Positions 8,418 through 17,506 of a DNA stretch of 36,621 bases are shown piece by piece. Position 1 is the stretch's first letter. The number at the start of each line of letters is the position of its first letter. A program made the position numbers and the translations under genes. The DNA comes from Planctomycetota bacterium (GTDB taxonomy: Bacteria > Planctomycetota > UBA8742 > JACQVU01 > JANLHZ01), in the NCBI GenBank assembly GCA_024653775.1, contig JANLHZ010000054.1:1-36621 (forward strand), read 5' to 3'. The notes under the pieces are model-generated. The model searched no databases and was not told the origin of the DNA. It saw nothing but the letters and a program-made list of their open reading frames with translations.

Positions 8418-9404
8418 TTAGACGACGTCCGACGTGCATTCGCAGAGAGCGTCCTCGCAGACGTTGACCTCGACGCTCACGTGAGAAAGATGCGGGATAA
8501 GGCATATCCGCTTTTTGAATTCCTCGGGCGCCACGTCCTTCGAGGAAACCACGGATACGATCACAGCGAAATCGCGGGAACTGACCCGCCACACGTGAAG
8601 GTCCGCGATTTTCGACTCGTCGCCAAGCTCGATGGCGTCTCTGATTTTCTGGCGGAGTTCCGCGCCGGCGTTTTCGTCGAGAAGAATCCGGGAAGTAACC
8701 TTGATAAGCCCGTAGGACCACCTGAGAATCAGCAGCCCGCCGACGATTCCCATCACCGGGTCCATAAACGTCCAGCCGAGATAGCGCCCCGTCAAGAGAG
8801 CGCCTAGCGCAAGCACGCTCGTCAACGCGTCCGCGATCACATGCAGATATGCCGCGCGATAGTTGTGATCCTGACGATCTTCGTGCTCGTGCCCTTCGTG
8901 CTCGTGATCTTCATGCTCGTGATCTTCGTGCTCGTGGGAATGACCTCCCGAGTGCAGAATCGCCACGCTTATCAGGTTTACGATCAACCCGATCGTCGTC
9001 ACGAGTATCGCCTCGTCGAAAGCGATCGCGATCGGCGAAATGATTCGCGTGACGGATTCATACATCATCCAGAGCGCCGCGACCGCGAGAAAAAGCGCGC
9101 TGGTGTAGCCGCCCAGCACGCCGAACTTACCGGTGCCGAATGAAAAGCGATCCGAGCCGGAAAGCCGTCGCGCAAGGAAGTACGCGACGAAGCTGATCGA
9201 AAGCGCGAGAGCGTGCGTTCCCATGTGCCACCCGTCGGCAAGGAGCGCCATCGAGCCTGTGATCGTCCCGAAAACGATTTCGACGATCATCGTCGCAGCA
9301 GTGAGCAGAACGACGAACAGCGTCCGCTTCTCGGCGCCCGAACTCACTGAGCCAAGATCGTGGTTATGTGAAAACTTATCGACGGTTTTTGCGTGTAATT
9401 CCAT
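8418..9404 (-). CDS. Cation diffusion facilitator, DmeF-like, with His-rich loop
   Basis: Inner-membrane divalent metal/proton antiporter of the CDF family, closest in motif style to the Co/Zn exporter DmeF. The second membrane segment reads ADGWHMGTHALAL and the fifth has HVIADALTSV, supplying the His/Asp transport-site ligands. Between segments four and five a loop contains repeated HEHED units made by 15-bp tandem repeats (about 8875-8940), a likely metal buffer. The C-terminal cytoplasmic domain ends in a cysteine-bearing tail (CEDALCEC). The start at 9404 (MELHAKTVDKFSHNHD) matches the DmeF N-terminus; the next upstream ATG at 9434 adds 10 residues and has no better ribosome site. It lies 54 bases after the methyltransferase gene, probably in the same transcript. 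Confidence 0.88.
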   Translation of the reverse strand: MELHAKTVDKFSHNHDLGSVSSGAEKRTLFVVLLTAATMIVEIVFGTITGSMALLADGWHMGTHALALSISFVAYFLARRLSGSDRFSFGTGKFGVLGGYTSALFLAVAALWMMYESVTRIISPIAIAFDEAILVTTIGLIVNLISVAILHSGGHSHEHEDHEHEDHEHEGHEHEDRQDHNYRAAYLHVIADALTSVLALGALLTGRYLGWTFMDPVMGIVGGLLILRWSYGLIKVTSRILLDENAGAELRQKIRDAIELGDESKIADLHVWRVSSRDFAVIVSVVSSKDVAPEEFKKRICLIPHLSHVSVEVNVCEDALCECTSDVV

Positions 9405-9458
9405 CCGGTCGCCCGCAGTATTGCCCTTTCGCATTCTAAGGTTCAGAGCCGCGAACCA

Positions 9459-10076
9459 TCAACGATGTCTGAACAAACTCCAGAGGTACATCTGCTCGCG
9501 ACCGCCCGGAGTTACGTGGAGCTGTCTTTCCTGCTTTACGAGTTCGAAGCCGACGTCAAGCAGGAGGCGTATCGAATTCTCGTCATACCGTCTGACCGGA
9601 AGTCCGCTGCACGTCGGCGGAGCTTCGGGCGCGAATACGCCGATGATCGCGGCGCCTCCGGGCTTAACGGCGTTTTCGAGTGTTCCGACGTATTTTCGCG
9701 CGTCCTGCTCTTCTATGAGAAAATGCAGCACAGCGCGATCGTGCCACAGATCGAACGCGTCCAGACCAAGGTCGATCTCGGTGACGTCCGCTTCGATAAA
9801 CTCGACTGACGCGGAGTTTTCCGCAAACCGCGACTTCATTATTTCTATCGCCGCGCTCGATATGTCGAGAACGGTAACGCCAGTAAATCCATCCGCGATC
9901 AGATTGTCGATCAGAGTGGACGCGCCCGCGCCGACGTCGAGAATCTTTGCGTCCTTCGGAAGCTCAAGCTCGCGAATCCACGCAAGCGAAACATCGAGCG
10001 TAGGTCTGTACCAGCCGAGTTTATCCACAGACTTCGAGGCGTAGACCTCATCCCAGTGCTGCTTCCGGTCCGACAT
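9459..10076 (-). CDS. Class I SAM-dependent methyltransferase
   Basis: 205-residue soluble Rossmann methyltransferase. Motif I is ILDVGAGAST (45-54), the acidic ribose-binding end of strand 2 is VLDIS (69-73), and a motif IV-like segment FDLWHDRAVLHFL follows. The HWDEVYASK N-terminus and overall size match small-molecule methyltransferases annotated as trans-aconitate or generic type-11/12 enzymes; the substrate cannot be inferred. The start lies 4 bases after the stop of the dehydrogenase gene, and its GGGAG ribosome site is inside the end of that gene, so the two are translationally coupled. Confidence 0.85.
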   Translation of the reverse strand: MSDRKQHWDEVYASKSVDKLGWYRPTLDVSLAWIRELELPKDAKILDVGAGASTLIDNLIADGFTGVTVLDISSAAIEIMKSRFAENSASVEFIEADVTEIDLGLDAFDLWHDRAVLHFLIEEQDARKYVGTLENAVKPGGAAIIGVFAPEAPPTCSGLPVRRYDENSIRLLLDVGFELVKQERQLHVTPGGREQMYLWSLFRHR

Positions 10077-10080
10077 AGCG

Positions 10081-11112
10081 CTACTCCCAGGAGATCGCGA
10101 TCTTCCCCGTAATTTTCGAATCTTCGAGGAGCTGGTGCGCGTCCCGCATCTCCTCCGGCTTCATAACGCGATCGATCACGGGAGCGATTTTTCCCCGCTC
10201 GACCGCTGTCATCATGTCGTTGAACGCGTTCCTGCCTGCCATCGTCGAGCCGATGATAGAAATCTGGCGATAGAAAATGTGGTTTAGCTCTAGCACGGGA
10301 TCGTAGCCGCTCGTGCCGCCGCAGGTGACGATCCTGCCCTCGCTGCGCACGCTCCTTATGGACGAACCGAGCGTCGCCTTTCCGATGTAGTCGACGACGA
10401 CATCCACGCCGCGGCCTCCGGTGAGCTTTTTGATTTCCTTGTGCAGCGTGACCTTGCTCGTATCGATCAGGAAGTCTGCGCCGAGTTCAGCGCATTTATC
10501 GAGCTTTTTCGCGTCCCTACTTGTAGCGAACACGCGCGCGCCGAGCATCCTGGCGATCTGGATGCACATCGTGCCGACCCCTGCCCCCGCGCCGATGATT
10601 AGCACGTCCTCACACGCTAAAAGCTTCGCGCGCTCGATCAGCATCCGCCATGCCGTCTGCCCGACTAGGGCCGCGGACGCGGCGGTTACGAAATCCGTTC
10701 CGTCTGCGAGTTTGCGGATGAACCTTTGGTGCAGACTGACGAGTTCTGCGTTCGTGCCGTCGCAGCTTTCTCCGCGGACGCCGTAACTTACGCAGCAGCT
10801 TTGCGACCCGCGCAGGCAGCTTTCGCACTCGCCGCACCAGAGGTTGCAGTCTAGCACGACGCGATCTCCGGGGGACACGCTTTTGACATTCGCTCCGACC
10901 CGTTCGACCACCCCCGCGGCGTCGCTTCCGAGAATCCTCGGGAACTTAGTCGGAATGCCCGGAATCCCCCTGCGCACGAAAAGATCGAGATGGTTGACGC
11001 TCGTCGCCTTCACCCGGACCGTCACATCGTCCACGCCAGTTTCCGGCTCAGGCGCGTCGTCGACGCGGATCACTTCAGGCGCGCCGTGTTCGTGTATGCG
11101 GATTGATTTCAT
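10081..11112 (-). CDS. MDR-superfamily zinc-binding dehydrogenase/quinone-oxidoreductase-like
   Basis: Medium-chain dehydrogenase/reductase of 343 residues using NAD(P)H. The GroES-like N-terminal domain has the structural-zinc lobe with C93, C96, C99 and C106/C107. The catalytic-zinc ligands are missing: the usual Cys region reads VNHLDLF (39-45) and the usual GHE reads GSD (62-64). This matches the subgroup that keeps only structural zinc. The nucleotide-binding turn is GAGAGVGTMCIQ in the central domain. It could be an alkene/acryloyl reductase or quinone reductase; the substrate is unknown. The ribosome site before 11112 is weak. It is cotranscribed with the following methyltransferase gene. 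Confidence 0.88.
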   Translation of the reverse strand: MKSIRIHEHGAPEVIRVDDAPEPETGVDDVTVRVKATSVNHLDLFVRRGIPGIPTKFPRILGSDAAGVVERVGANVKSVSPGDRVVLDCNLWCGECESCLRGSQSCCVSYGVRGESCDGTNAELVSLHQRFIRKLADGTDFVTAASAALVGQTAWRMLIERAKLLACEDVLIIGAGAGVGTMCIQIARMLGARVFATSRDAKKLDKCAELGADFLIDTSKVTLHKEIKKLTGGRGVDVVVDYIGKATLGSSIRSVRSEGRIVTCGGTSGYDPVLELNHIFYRQISIIGSTMAGRNAFNDMMTAVERGKIAPVIDRVMKPEEMRDAHQLLEDSKITGKIAISWE

Positions 11113-11164
11113 GATCGGTGGTCAGTCAGAAACTTTCGTCGAAAGAAAGGAGCAGGAAACTGCC

Positions 11165-11192
11165 CGTTCCCTGCTCCCTGTTCCCTACTCCC
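11165..11192 (-). repeat. Heptamer tandem repeat after the giant lipoprotein gene
   Basis: On the minus strand four heptamers run consecutively: GGGAGTA, GGGAACA, GGGAGCA, GGGAACG. They begin 5 bases after the stop codon at 11198-11200. The same heptamer family occurs at 36381-36401, overlapping the stop of the right-edge gene. The rest of the 85-base gap before the dehydrogenase gene (11113-11197) shows nothing else. Confidence 0.8.
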
Positions 11193-11197
11193 TAAAA

Positions 11198-14100
11198 TTA
11201 TGGAAGCTGCTGGTCGCTGTATGTTCCGTTGTCCGGCGCGGCGTTGGTTCCGCCGTTCGGGTTTCCGGCAGTGATCGCGAAATCGACTCCGTACACGGCG
11301 TAGTTCGTTCCCTGGATCGCGCCGAGTTTGGCGAAGAGCTTGATGCGCCCGCCGCCGCCGTCGGAGTACGCGATCGGGTTGTTGTTCGCGTCGTACTGGA
11401 TTCCGCCGTATCCGCCGCGGACCGTGAGAAGTCCATCGCGATTGATCGTCCCCTGGGTGCAGATGATCTTGATGCCTCCGCCGGAGCCGCCTCCGCCGTC
11501 CGCGCCCCAGCCTCCGGTGCCGCCAAAGCAGCTTGGATCGCCGACGAAATTGCTCTGGATTCCAGGCGCCGGCTCTCCGTACGCCATCTGAACAGGACTT
11601 CCGTTCCACTGGTACGTGTACGATGAAGGCCCGGTTTGAGATTGGCCGCCGTCGCAGTCGACCTTGCTTCCGTTCGTCAAAACGATGGAACTGACGGCTT
11701 CGAGGGTGACGCAACCTCCACCTGTACCGCCCGCGCCGCCGCCCGAGCCGATGATTCCGGGGGTAGTGTTCGAGCCGAAATAACCCTGTGGCGACCATGA
11801 ACCCGCGCCCGCGGAACCGCCGCCTCCGGAGCCGCCTCCGCCGCCCGAGCCGAGATCGATTTCAGGGCCGTCGATGGTTCCGTATAACGCGGTTGGAGTT
11901 CCGTATGTACCGCCCACCCCCGCGGTCCCGATCGGCTGATTGGCATTCCCGCCGGAATGCGAAGCGCTCGAAGTGCCCCGTGTTCCAGGCGAGCCTGGAA
12001 TTCCGTTCAGGCCGAGGCCGCCGTACGACCCACCTGCGCCCGCGCCGCCGCCTCCGCCGCCTCCGCCTGTGTAGTTCGGCACGGAGCAGTATCCGCCGCC
12101 GCTATCCCAGTTGCAGCTAGAGCAACTGCAATAGGTCTGTTTAACGGTGGTGCCGGAAGTTCCTGCCTGGCCTGCGCCGCCGCCGCCCGGTCCGGAGCCT
12201 GCGCCGCCGCCTCCGCCGCCGCCGCCGCCGTTGACTGTCATGCTCGATCCGCTGCCGGACGTCGATCCGAGAGCGCCCCTCGCGCCTCCCGTGCCGCCTG
12301 CGTCGCCTTTGCTTTTGCCGTCGATGGTGCCCGCGACTTCGATCGTCTGCGCCTGCACGTGGAACTTCACTCCCGCGGTGATGGTTAGCGTCGCGCCCGT
12401 CGCGACCACGAACATATCGATATTCGAGTGCGTGCCGCCCGCGGTGTTCGAAGAGTTGATGACCCAGTCGTTGCCTGCGTGATCGCCACCCGTGCTCGCC
12501 CAGCCAGGGACAGTGTTATCGAGAACGAACGTGGGCGTAGTCACCGTCGCGTTCGCGCGCTCGCCATACTGATCGCTCGGGACCATCTTTATGATGACGC
12601 CGCTGGTGACCACGTTTGCAAGGCTCGCGTGGGAATCCGAATCCCAGGAATAGCGGTGGACGATCCCCGCCGCGCTGGTGGTGATCCCGGTGATTCCGTC
12701 GCTCGAAGGGTGCTCGTTACAGGCGTTCCACGAGATTCCGGAATCCGCGCTGTACTCGACGCGGAGATTCGTCACCGGGTCGGATTCGATGTCCGACGCC
12801 TTGTAGCGGACCGTTACGTCGTGCGCCTTGTACGGAAGCGAGAAGTTGCTCTGGATCGTCAACACCGGCGCAAGATTCGGATCGACCAGGATCGAACCCG
12901 AAGGCGGCATCACGATAGCATTGCCCTGCTGGAACGTGTCCGTCGGCGTCAATCTCAGTTGCACCGATTTCTGCGTCGCGTCGAAGCTGACGTCGATCGC
13001 GCTGTTCCATACGAAGGTGTACGCAACCTGGGTTTGCGCGGGAGTCGTAACGAGGTTAGACGTTCCGCTCGAGCCGTTACCGCTCTCCGTAGCAAGCTGC
13101 CACGGACCGCCCGCGATGCTGAATTCCGCGCGGAGATTCACGGGGTCGCCTTCGCGATCGAGAAGCGTGTAATTGATTGTGACGTCGCCTTTATACGCGG
13201 TCGTGTTCCACGTTGTCGAATCTGTGAGCTGTGGCCGCCCGTTCGGGTCGACGCTGAACGTCGCGGTGGTGAAGTATCCGCCTTCGCCGTAGGTATCGCG
13301 GATTCGAATCCTGACCGAGATTCCGCTCACGCGGTTGTCGTTCGGGTCGGTGATGTCGTGCCACGAACTCCAGACGTAGGTGTGCGACGTTCCCGCGAGG
13401 CTCGACGTGAGTCCGCTCGTTCCGTCAGAACCCGTGGAGGCCTCGGTGCAGACGTTCCACGGTCCGCCCGCGACGGAATACTCGGGGATGATCGTCAGCG
13501 AGTCCGACTCGGAATCGACCGCGTCGTAAGTGATCGTCACTGGCCCGGACTGTATGCTTCCGGAAAGTCCAGTCACGGTGCTGCGAATATCCGGTTTCTG
13601 GTTAGGAGTGACGCTGAATGATCCGGTCTGGATGGTGATCCCGGTGCCGTACGCGTCCGACGGAGTGAACCTGAGGAAGATGTTTGCCTCGGTTCCGCCT
13701 GAGAGGTTGACGATGTCGTTATAGCTGTCCCAGACGAAGCTGTAGTTGCCCGCGCCCGTGGTGCTGAGCGACGCGATCGTCGAAGTCGAAGTCGCTGAGT
13801 GCCACGCGCCCCCGAAGCGGTACTCGACGAGGAGATCGACCGCGTTGGTCTCCGCGTCCGTGACGGTGTAGTTCACCGTCACGTTGCCCTTCTTCGTGGT
13901 TCCGTCGAGAGTCGTCCCAAGCGCGAACGTTGGCCATGTGTTAGGCTGCATCGTCAGCGGGCCAAGCTGGGTCGCAACGCCCGGGCCGGATGAATCGGAC
14001 GGCGTGATCTCGAGGACGACGTTCGTCGCGTTGAGGTTGTCGGGAGTCTGGACGTCCGCCCAGAAGTTCCAGACGAAGGTGTAGCTGGTTCCGCTCGGCG

Positions 14101-17083
14101 AACTCGCGAGTCCCGTAGTCGCTCCGGAACCAGTGCCCGCGGTGGCGTTCTGGAACGCGCTGCCGTTCACGCTGAATTTGACGATGACGCTGAGTGTATC
14201 GCTTTCCTGATCCGCAAGCTTGTACGCAACGCTGAAGTTGTTCGCGGTGATCGCGCTCGTCGGCGCGGCTGTGGTTATCGTAACCGTCGGACGCAGGTTC
14301 GGAGTGACGGTGAACGAAGGCGAGGTCGCGCCGATTCCCTGACCGAAAACGTCGGAGGCGGTAATCCTGAGCCTGACTCCGCTGATCGATACTCCGGAAC
14401 CACTGGAGACGTCAGCCGCGCTGTCCCACACGAAGACGTGGGAAGTTCCCGCGCTCGACGTCGTGAGTCCGGAGGTTCCCTCGCTCGAAGTGCTTCCGGA
14501 TTCCGTCGCGAGGAACCACGTCGCTGCGTTCGTACTGTACTCGACGGAAATGCTCGCGGTGTCGCTTGTCGGGTCCGTCAGTGTGTACGTAATCGCGACG
14601 TCGCCTTTGACCGTGGTGCCCGTGAGAACCGTCGTGAACGCCGCCGCGGGAGCCACGTTCGGCTGGACGCTTATCGTGCTGGATGATGACGCGTTTCCGG
14701 GCCCGAAGGCGTCGGATGGAGTTATTCGCAGTGTCACGCTCGCGGGGACGGAGCCGGGGGTGGAAACGTCCGACGCGCTGTCCCACGTGAAAACGTGCGC
14801 GCTTCCCGCTACACTCGTCGCGAGGCCGGTCAGACCTTCCGACAGCGGGTCCGAAGTCTGCTCGGTGCACGCAGCAAACGTCACGCCCGCGTCAGTCGAG
14901 AACTCGATGACGATGCTCGCCACGTCCCCCGCGGCGTCGGTGAGCGTGTAATTGACCTGGATGTCCCCGGTCTGGGTTCCGGTGAACCCGAGGTTGAACG
15001 CGGCGGTTGGAGCCGGGTTCGAGGTGACGCTGAAAATGTTGCTGACCACCTGCGAGCCGATGCCGTTCGCCATTCCGCCGCCCGTCAGGGGGTGGGAGTC
15101 GACGACGGTGAGCCTCAGCATGCACGTGCTGATGTCATCCGGAACGTCCTTGTCCACGTCCCAGGTCCATGTGTACGCAGAACCGCCCGCCCCGGAGGCG
15201 AGTCCGCCCATCACCGCGCTTGAAGCGTGAGTGGTTGCCTTCGCCCAGTTGATGCCGGAATCGAGCGAGAACTCCCACGCGACCGCGCAGAGGTCGCCGT
15301 CGGTATCGAAGACGGTGAACCCGACCGAAGCCGGTCCGGCGACGGTTCCCGCAAGAGTGCTGTTATCGATCGTCGCGGAGGGAACCGCGTTGGTGTTGTC
15401 GATATTGAACGCAGGCGACACGACCGCCGTTCCAGCGCCTCCGCCGTCCGCGGGAGTGAGTCTGATCGTCACGCCAGTCTGCGATCCGGAGATATTGGCC
15501 TTCGAATCCCACATGTATCTGTGACTTTTGTAGTTCGGACTCGAGTCAGTCGAAAGCGCGGTTACGCCATCCGACTGTGACGTGCCCTCGGTCGTCGCTG
15601 AGTAAGTCGTGCCGCCGTCGGTGGAGAACTCGACGGTAAGATTCGCCGAGTCCTTTTCCTTGTCGGAGAGTCGGTACTCGAGTAGAACGAATCCGCTGAG
15701 AGTGATCGTCGTTCCGCCGGGCGCGAGGGAGGAGGTCAGGGTGAGGGCGGGACGATGGTTAGAATTGTCGACGCCAAACGCTATCGTGCTTGCCGGATTT
15801 CCGGCGCCGCTTACGTCCGTGGGCGTTATCCTGAAAACCGTGGTCGAAACCGGCGAGCCCGCGGCGTCGACTGCGGAATTCCATGCGAACGCGTGGGATA
15901 TCCCGCTCGCTGAAGTGCCAAGGCCTGTAAGACCTTCCGTCGCGGAGTTCGAGGTGTCTTCCGTCGCGGCTGCGAAGGTCGTTCCGCCGTCGAGGGAGAA
16001 TTCCGCGAGGATGCTCGCGTTATCGAGTTCCGCGTCCGTCAGCGAATACGTGATCAGGATGCTTCCGGCCAGCGCGGTTCCCGCAGGCGTATCGACCTGC
16101 ACCGAAGGCGGAGTTCCTGTGGACGCGGACGAGCGATTGTCGATCGTCAGCCCGATCAGCAGGCTCTCATCGCTGTCGACGACGCCGTCGTACGCTACCG
16201 CCCGAATCTCGTATTTGTTATCGAGCTGCCCCGCTTCGTCCGTCGCGCTCTTCCATACGACCTGAACGTCGGTCCCCGTCGCGACGAGGTTGGTCTGACC
16301 CGTGAGCGTGCAGTTTCTGAACGTCGTTCCCGCGCTGCCTCCGCGGTACTGGAGCATCACATCCATCAGATCGCCGTCCGCGTCGCTGATGTTGAACTTG
16401 ATCGGAATGTCCCCACCGAGGTTGGTGCCGACGAGCGGGAGAAGCGTGATCGTCGGCGCTTTGTTTATCGCGTATATGACCTGGAACATCGAGAAGTGCG
16501 TCACGTCCGCGAAAACGAGATTCGCGTCGCTGTCGATGCTTTTGACCGGGACATAGTTCCACCTGCCGTTTTTGTAGGTGATGAGCTTCAAGTCTGCCTC
16601 GTTTGGATTCGCGAGCGTATCGACCAGGGACTGCGTGTAGGGGACAGCGATAGTCACCGCCGAGCCGAAAGTCGCGCCCTGCGCGTCGTATTCGAACGCG
16701 AGACCGACGGGCTTCACCGACGGCGGCGTGTTCGGACTGTTCGTCGAGAGGGCGACCGAAAACTGTTTGTTCGCGTCTACCGCGCCAGCGGGAACCGTTA
16801 TGCTCGCGCCGTTGGCGTCGCCCTGGGGGACGTTCTGCCCGCTGACGATCACCACGCCGCCAGCAGCGCCGATCGTTCTCGCCGCGAGGGTGCCGGGGAC
16901 GAGAGTCACAGGATTCTCCGGCGGATTGCCGACGGTTTCCCCGTCTTCGTTAAGGATGGTGTCGGTGAACGTCTTGGATGTAGTCCCGCCGCCGTCGCAG
17001 CCGGAAACAAGGCCGACGACTCCGAACGCGAGTGCCACGCTGAAGATCGGAACGAATCTTTCGAATGCGATCATCCTGCCCAT
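11198..17083 (-). CDS. Giant surface lipoprotein: ZU5-like domain, 11 Ig-like repeats, glycine-rich tail
   Basis: 1961-residue exported lipoprotein, probably an outer-surface adhesin or structural protein. The signal peptide ends in LVSGC with the lipidated cysteine at C29. Residues about 60-205 look like a ZU5-like domain (TIGAAGGVV, ITVPAGAV, VTHFSMFQV). From about residue 208 eleven units of roughly 110-125 residues follow; most share an ITYxLxDxExD strand, a VEFSxDGG strand, SHxFxWDS, an LRITPSD strand, and end in xxPN or xDNx. The first unit is the most diverged. From about residue 1525 comes a domain typical of glycine-rich surface proteins (ATLTITAGVKF), then long Gly runs including nine and eight consecutive glycines, a cysteine cluster (CSCSSC), and GGGRIKLF-type strands near the end. 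The ATG at 17083 has GAGTGGG upstream; ATG 17074 is possible. It is monocistronic or leads the minus-strand block. Confidence 0.85.
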   Translation of the reverse strand: MGRMIAFERFVPIFSVALAFGVVGLVSGCDGGGTTSKTFTDTILNEDGETVGNPPENPVTLVPGTLAARTIGAAGGVVIVSGQNVPQGDANGASITVPAGAVDANKQFSVALSTNSPNTPPSVKPVGLAFEYDAQGATFGSAVTIAVPYTQSLVDTLANPNEADLKLITYKNGRWNYVPVKSIDSDANLVFADVTHFSMFQVIYAINKAPTITLLPLVGTNLGGDIPIKFNISDADGDLMDVMLQYRGGSAGTTFRNCTLTGQTNLVATGTDVQVVWKSATDEAGQLDNKYEIRAVAYDGVVDSDESLLIGLTIDNRSSASTGTPPSVQVDTPAGTALAGSILITYSLTDAELDNASILAEFSLDGGTTFAAATEDTSNSATEGLTGLGTSASGISHAFAWNSAVDAAGSPVSTTVFRITPTDVSGAGNPASTIAFGVDNSNHRPALTLTSSLAPGGTTITLSGFVLLEYRLSDKEKDSANLTVEFSTDGGTTYSATTEGTSQSDGVTALSTDSSPNYKSHRYMWDSKANISGSQTGVTIRLTPADGGGAGTAVVSPAFNIDNTNAVPSATIDNSTLAGTVAGPASVGFTVFDTDGDLCAVAWEFSLDSGINWAKATTHASSAVMGGLASGAGGSAYTWTWDVDKDVPDDISTCMLRLTVVDSHPLTGGGMANGIGSQVVSNIFSVTSNPAPTAAFNLGFTGTQTGDIQVNYTLTDAAGDVASIVIEFSTDAGVTFAACTEQTSDPLSEGLTGLATSVAGSAHVFTWDSASDVSTPGSVPASVTLRITPSDAFGPGNASSSSTISVQPNVAPAAAFTTVLTGTTVKGDVAITYTLTDPTSDTASISVEYSTNAATWFLATESGSTSSEGTSGLTTSSAGTSHVFVWDSAADVSSGSGVSISGVRLRITASDVFGQGIGATSPSFTVTPNLRPTVTITTAAPTSAITANNFSVAYKLADQESDTLSVIVKFSVNGSAFQNATAGTGSGATTGLASSPSGTSYTFVWNFWADVQTPDNLNATNVVLEITPSDSSGPGVATQLGPLTMQPNTWPTFALGTTLDGTTKKGNVTVNYTVTDAETNAVDLLVEYRFGGAWHSATSTSTIASLSTTGAGNYSFVWDSYNDIVNLSGGTEANIFLRFTPSDAYGTGITIQTGSFSVTPNQKPDIRSTVTGLSGSIQSGPVTITYDAVDSESDSLTIIPEYSVAGGPWNVCTEASTGSDGTSGLTSSLAGTSHTYVWSSWHDITDPNDNRVSGISVRIRIRDTYGEGGYFTTATFSVDPNGRPQLTDSTTWNTTAYKGDVTINYTLLDREGDPVNLRAEFSIAGGPWQLATESGNGSSGTSNLVTTPAQTQVAYTFVWNSAIDVSFDATQKSVQLRLTPTDTFQQGNAIVMPPSGSILVDPNLAPVLTIQSNFSLPYKAHDVTVRYKASDIESDPVTNLRVEYSADSGISWNACNEHPSSDGITGITTSAAGIVHRYSWDSDSHASLANVVTSGVIIKMVPSDQYGERANATVTTPTFVLDNTVPGWASTGGDHAGNDWVINSSNTAGGTHSNIDMFVVATGATLTITAGVKFHVQAQTIEVAGTIDGKSKGDAGGTGGARGALGSTSGSGSSMTVNGGGGGGGGGAGSGPGGGGAGQAGTSGTTVKQTYCSCSSCNWDSGGGYCSVPNYTGGGGGGGGAGAGGSYGGLGLNGIPGSPGTRGTSSASHSGGNANQPIGTAGVGGTYGTPTALYGTIDGPEIDLGSGGGGGSGGGGSAGAGSWSPQGYFGSNTTPGIIGSGGGAGGTGGGCVTLEAVSSIVLTNGSKVDCDGGQSQTGPSSYTYQWNGSPVQMAYGEPAPGIQSNFVGDPSCFGGTGGWGADGGGGSGGGIKIICTQGTINRDGLLTVRGGYGGIQYDANNNPIAYSDGGGGRIKLFAKLGAIQGTNYAVYGVDFAITAGNPNGGTNAAPDNGTYSDQQLP
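12505..16462 (-). repeat. Protein-coding tandem array of 11 Ig-like modules
   Basis: This internal part of the giant lipoprotein gene encodes eleven consecutive modules of roughly 110-125 residues. The modules are diverged at the DNA level but hold fixed positions for the VEFS strand, the WDS turn and the LRITPSD strand. The middle modules (about 5 to 10) are the most alike, which suggests growth of the array by internal duplication. The module length suits one extended beta-sandwich each, giving a long stalk. Confidence 0.75.
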
Positions 17084-17365
17084 ATTGAACCCACTCTCGA
17101 TTATTTGACCAAACTTAATCTATCGTTAACGGAGTTTCCTTCGCCTACACCACTAACTTATATAAAGCAAATTCCCGGCCAAGTAGACTCTGGATTCTAC
17201 TTGGTCGCAGGTGCCGCTGGAAGAGCTTTTTCGAAGGCTTTGACGGAATCTTTAAAATCCGCCGGTTACTTTGTTTTCATGCTCTGTGCCGGGACGCGAA
17301 ACATGTGTTACGAAAAGGTAACATCAGTTCACACCGAATCCGTATCCGGAAAATTACCTGTAGAC

Positions 17366-17506
17366 GTAACTGTTCACGGGGTAGTTCGCGTTCGTAGTGA
17401 CGCCGTAAGGCGTTTCTTCGATTCACCACATTGTGAAAAGATGCTCTTACAAGTTACTACGAACAGATTTCCGCTAAAGACCGCAAACTATCCCGTGAAC
17501 AGTTAC
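17366..17506. repeat. Nested inverted-repeat element
   Basis: Three concentric stems are visible. The outer arms are GTAACTGTTCACGGGGTAG at 17366-17384 and its inverse at 17488-17506, 18/19 matched. The middle arms are GTTCGTAGTGAC at 17390-17401 and GTTACTACGAAC at 17453-17464, 11/12 matched. The inner stem is TTCAC at 17422-17426 with GTGAA at 17433-17437. The outer arm also occurs singly at 2803-2821, and the middle arm is the repeat seen at 39-120. It resembles a non-autonomous palindromic element or a composite of two dispersed repeats. Confidence 0.7.

Noticed and set aside
12045-12235. Repetitive CCGCCG tracts considered as a possible repeat array or CRISPR
   Set aside because: They are codon runs for glycine in a protein frame; there are no spacers or regular repeat units.
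12428-13621. Plus-strand frame of 397 codons inside the giant lipoprotein gene
   Set aside because: Arg-rich antisense shadow of the Ig-like repeats with no motif.
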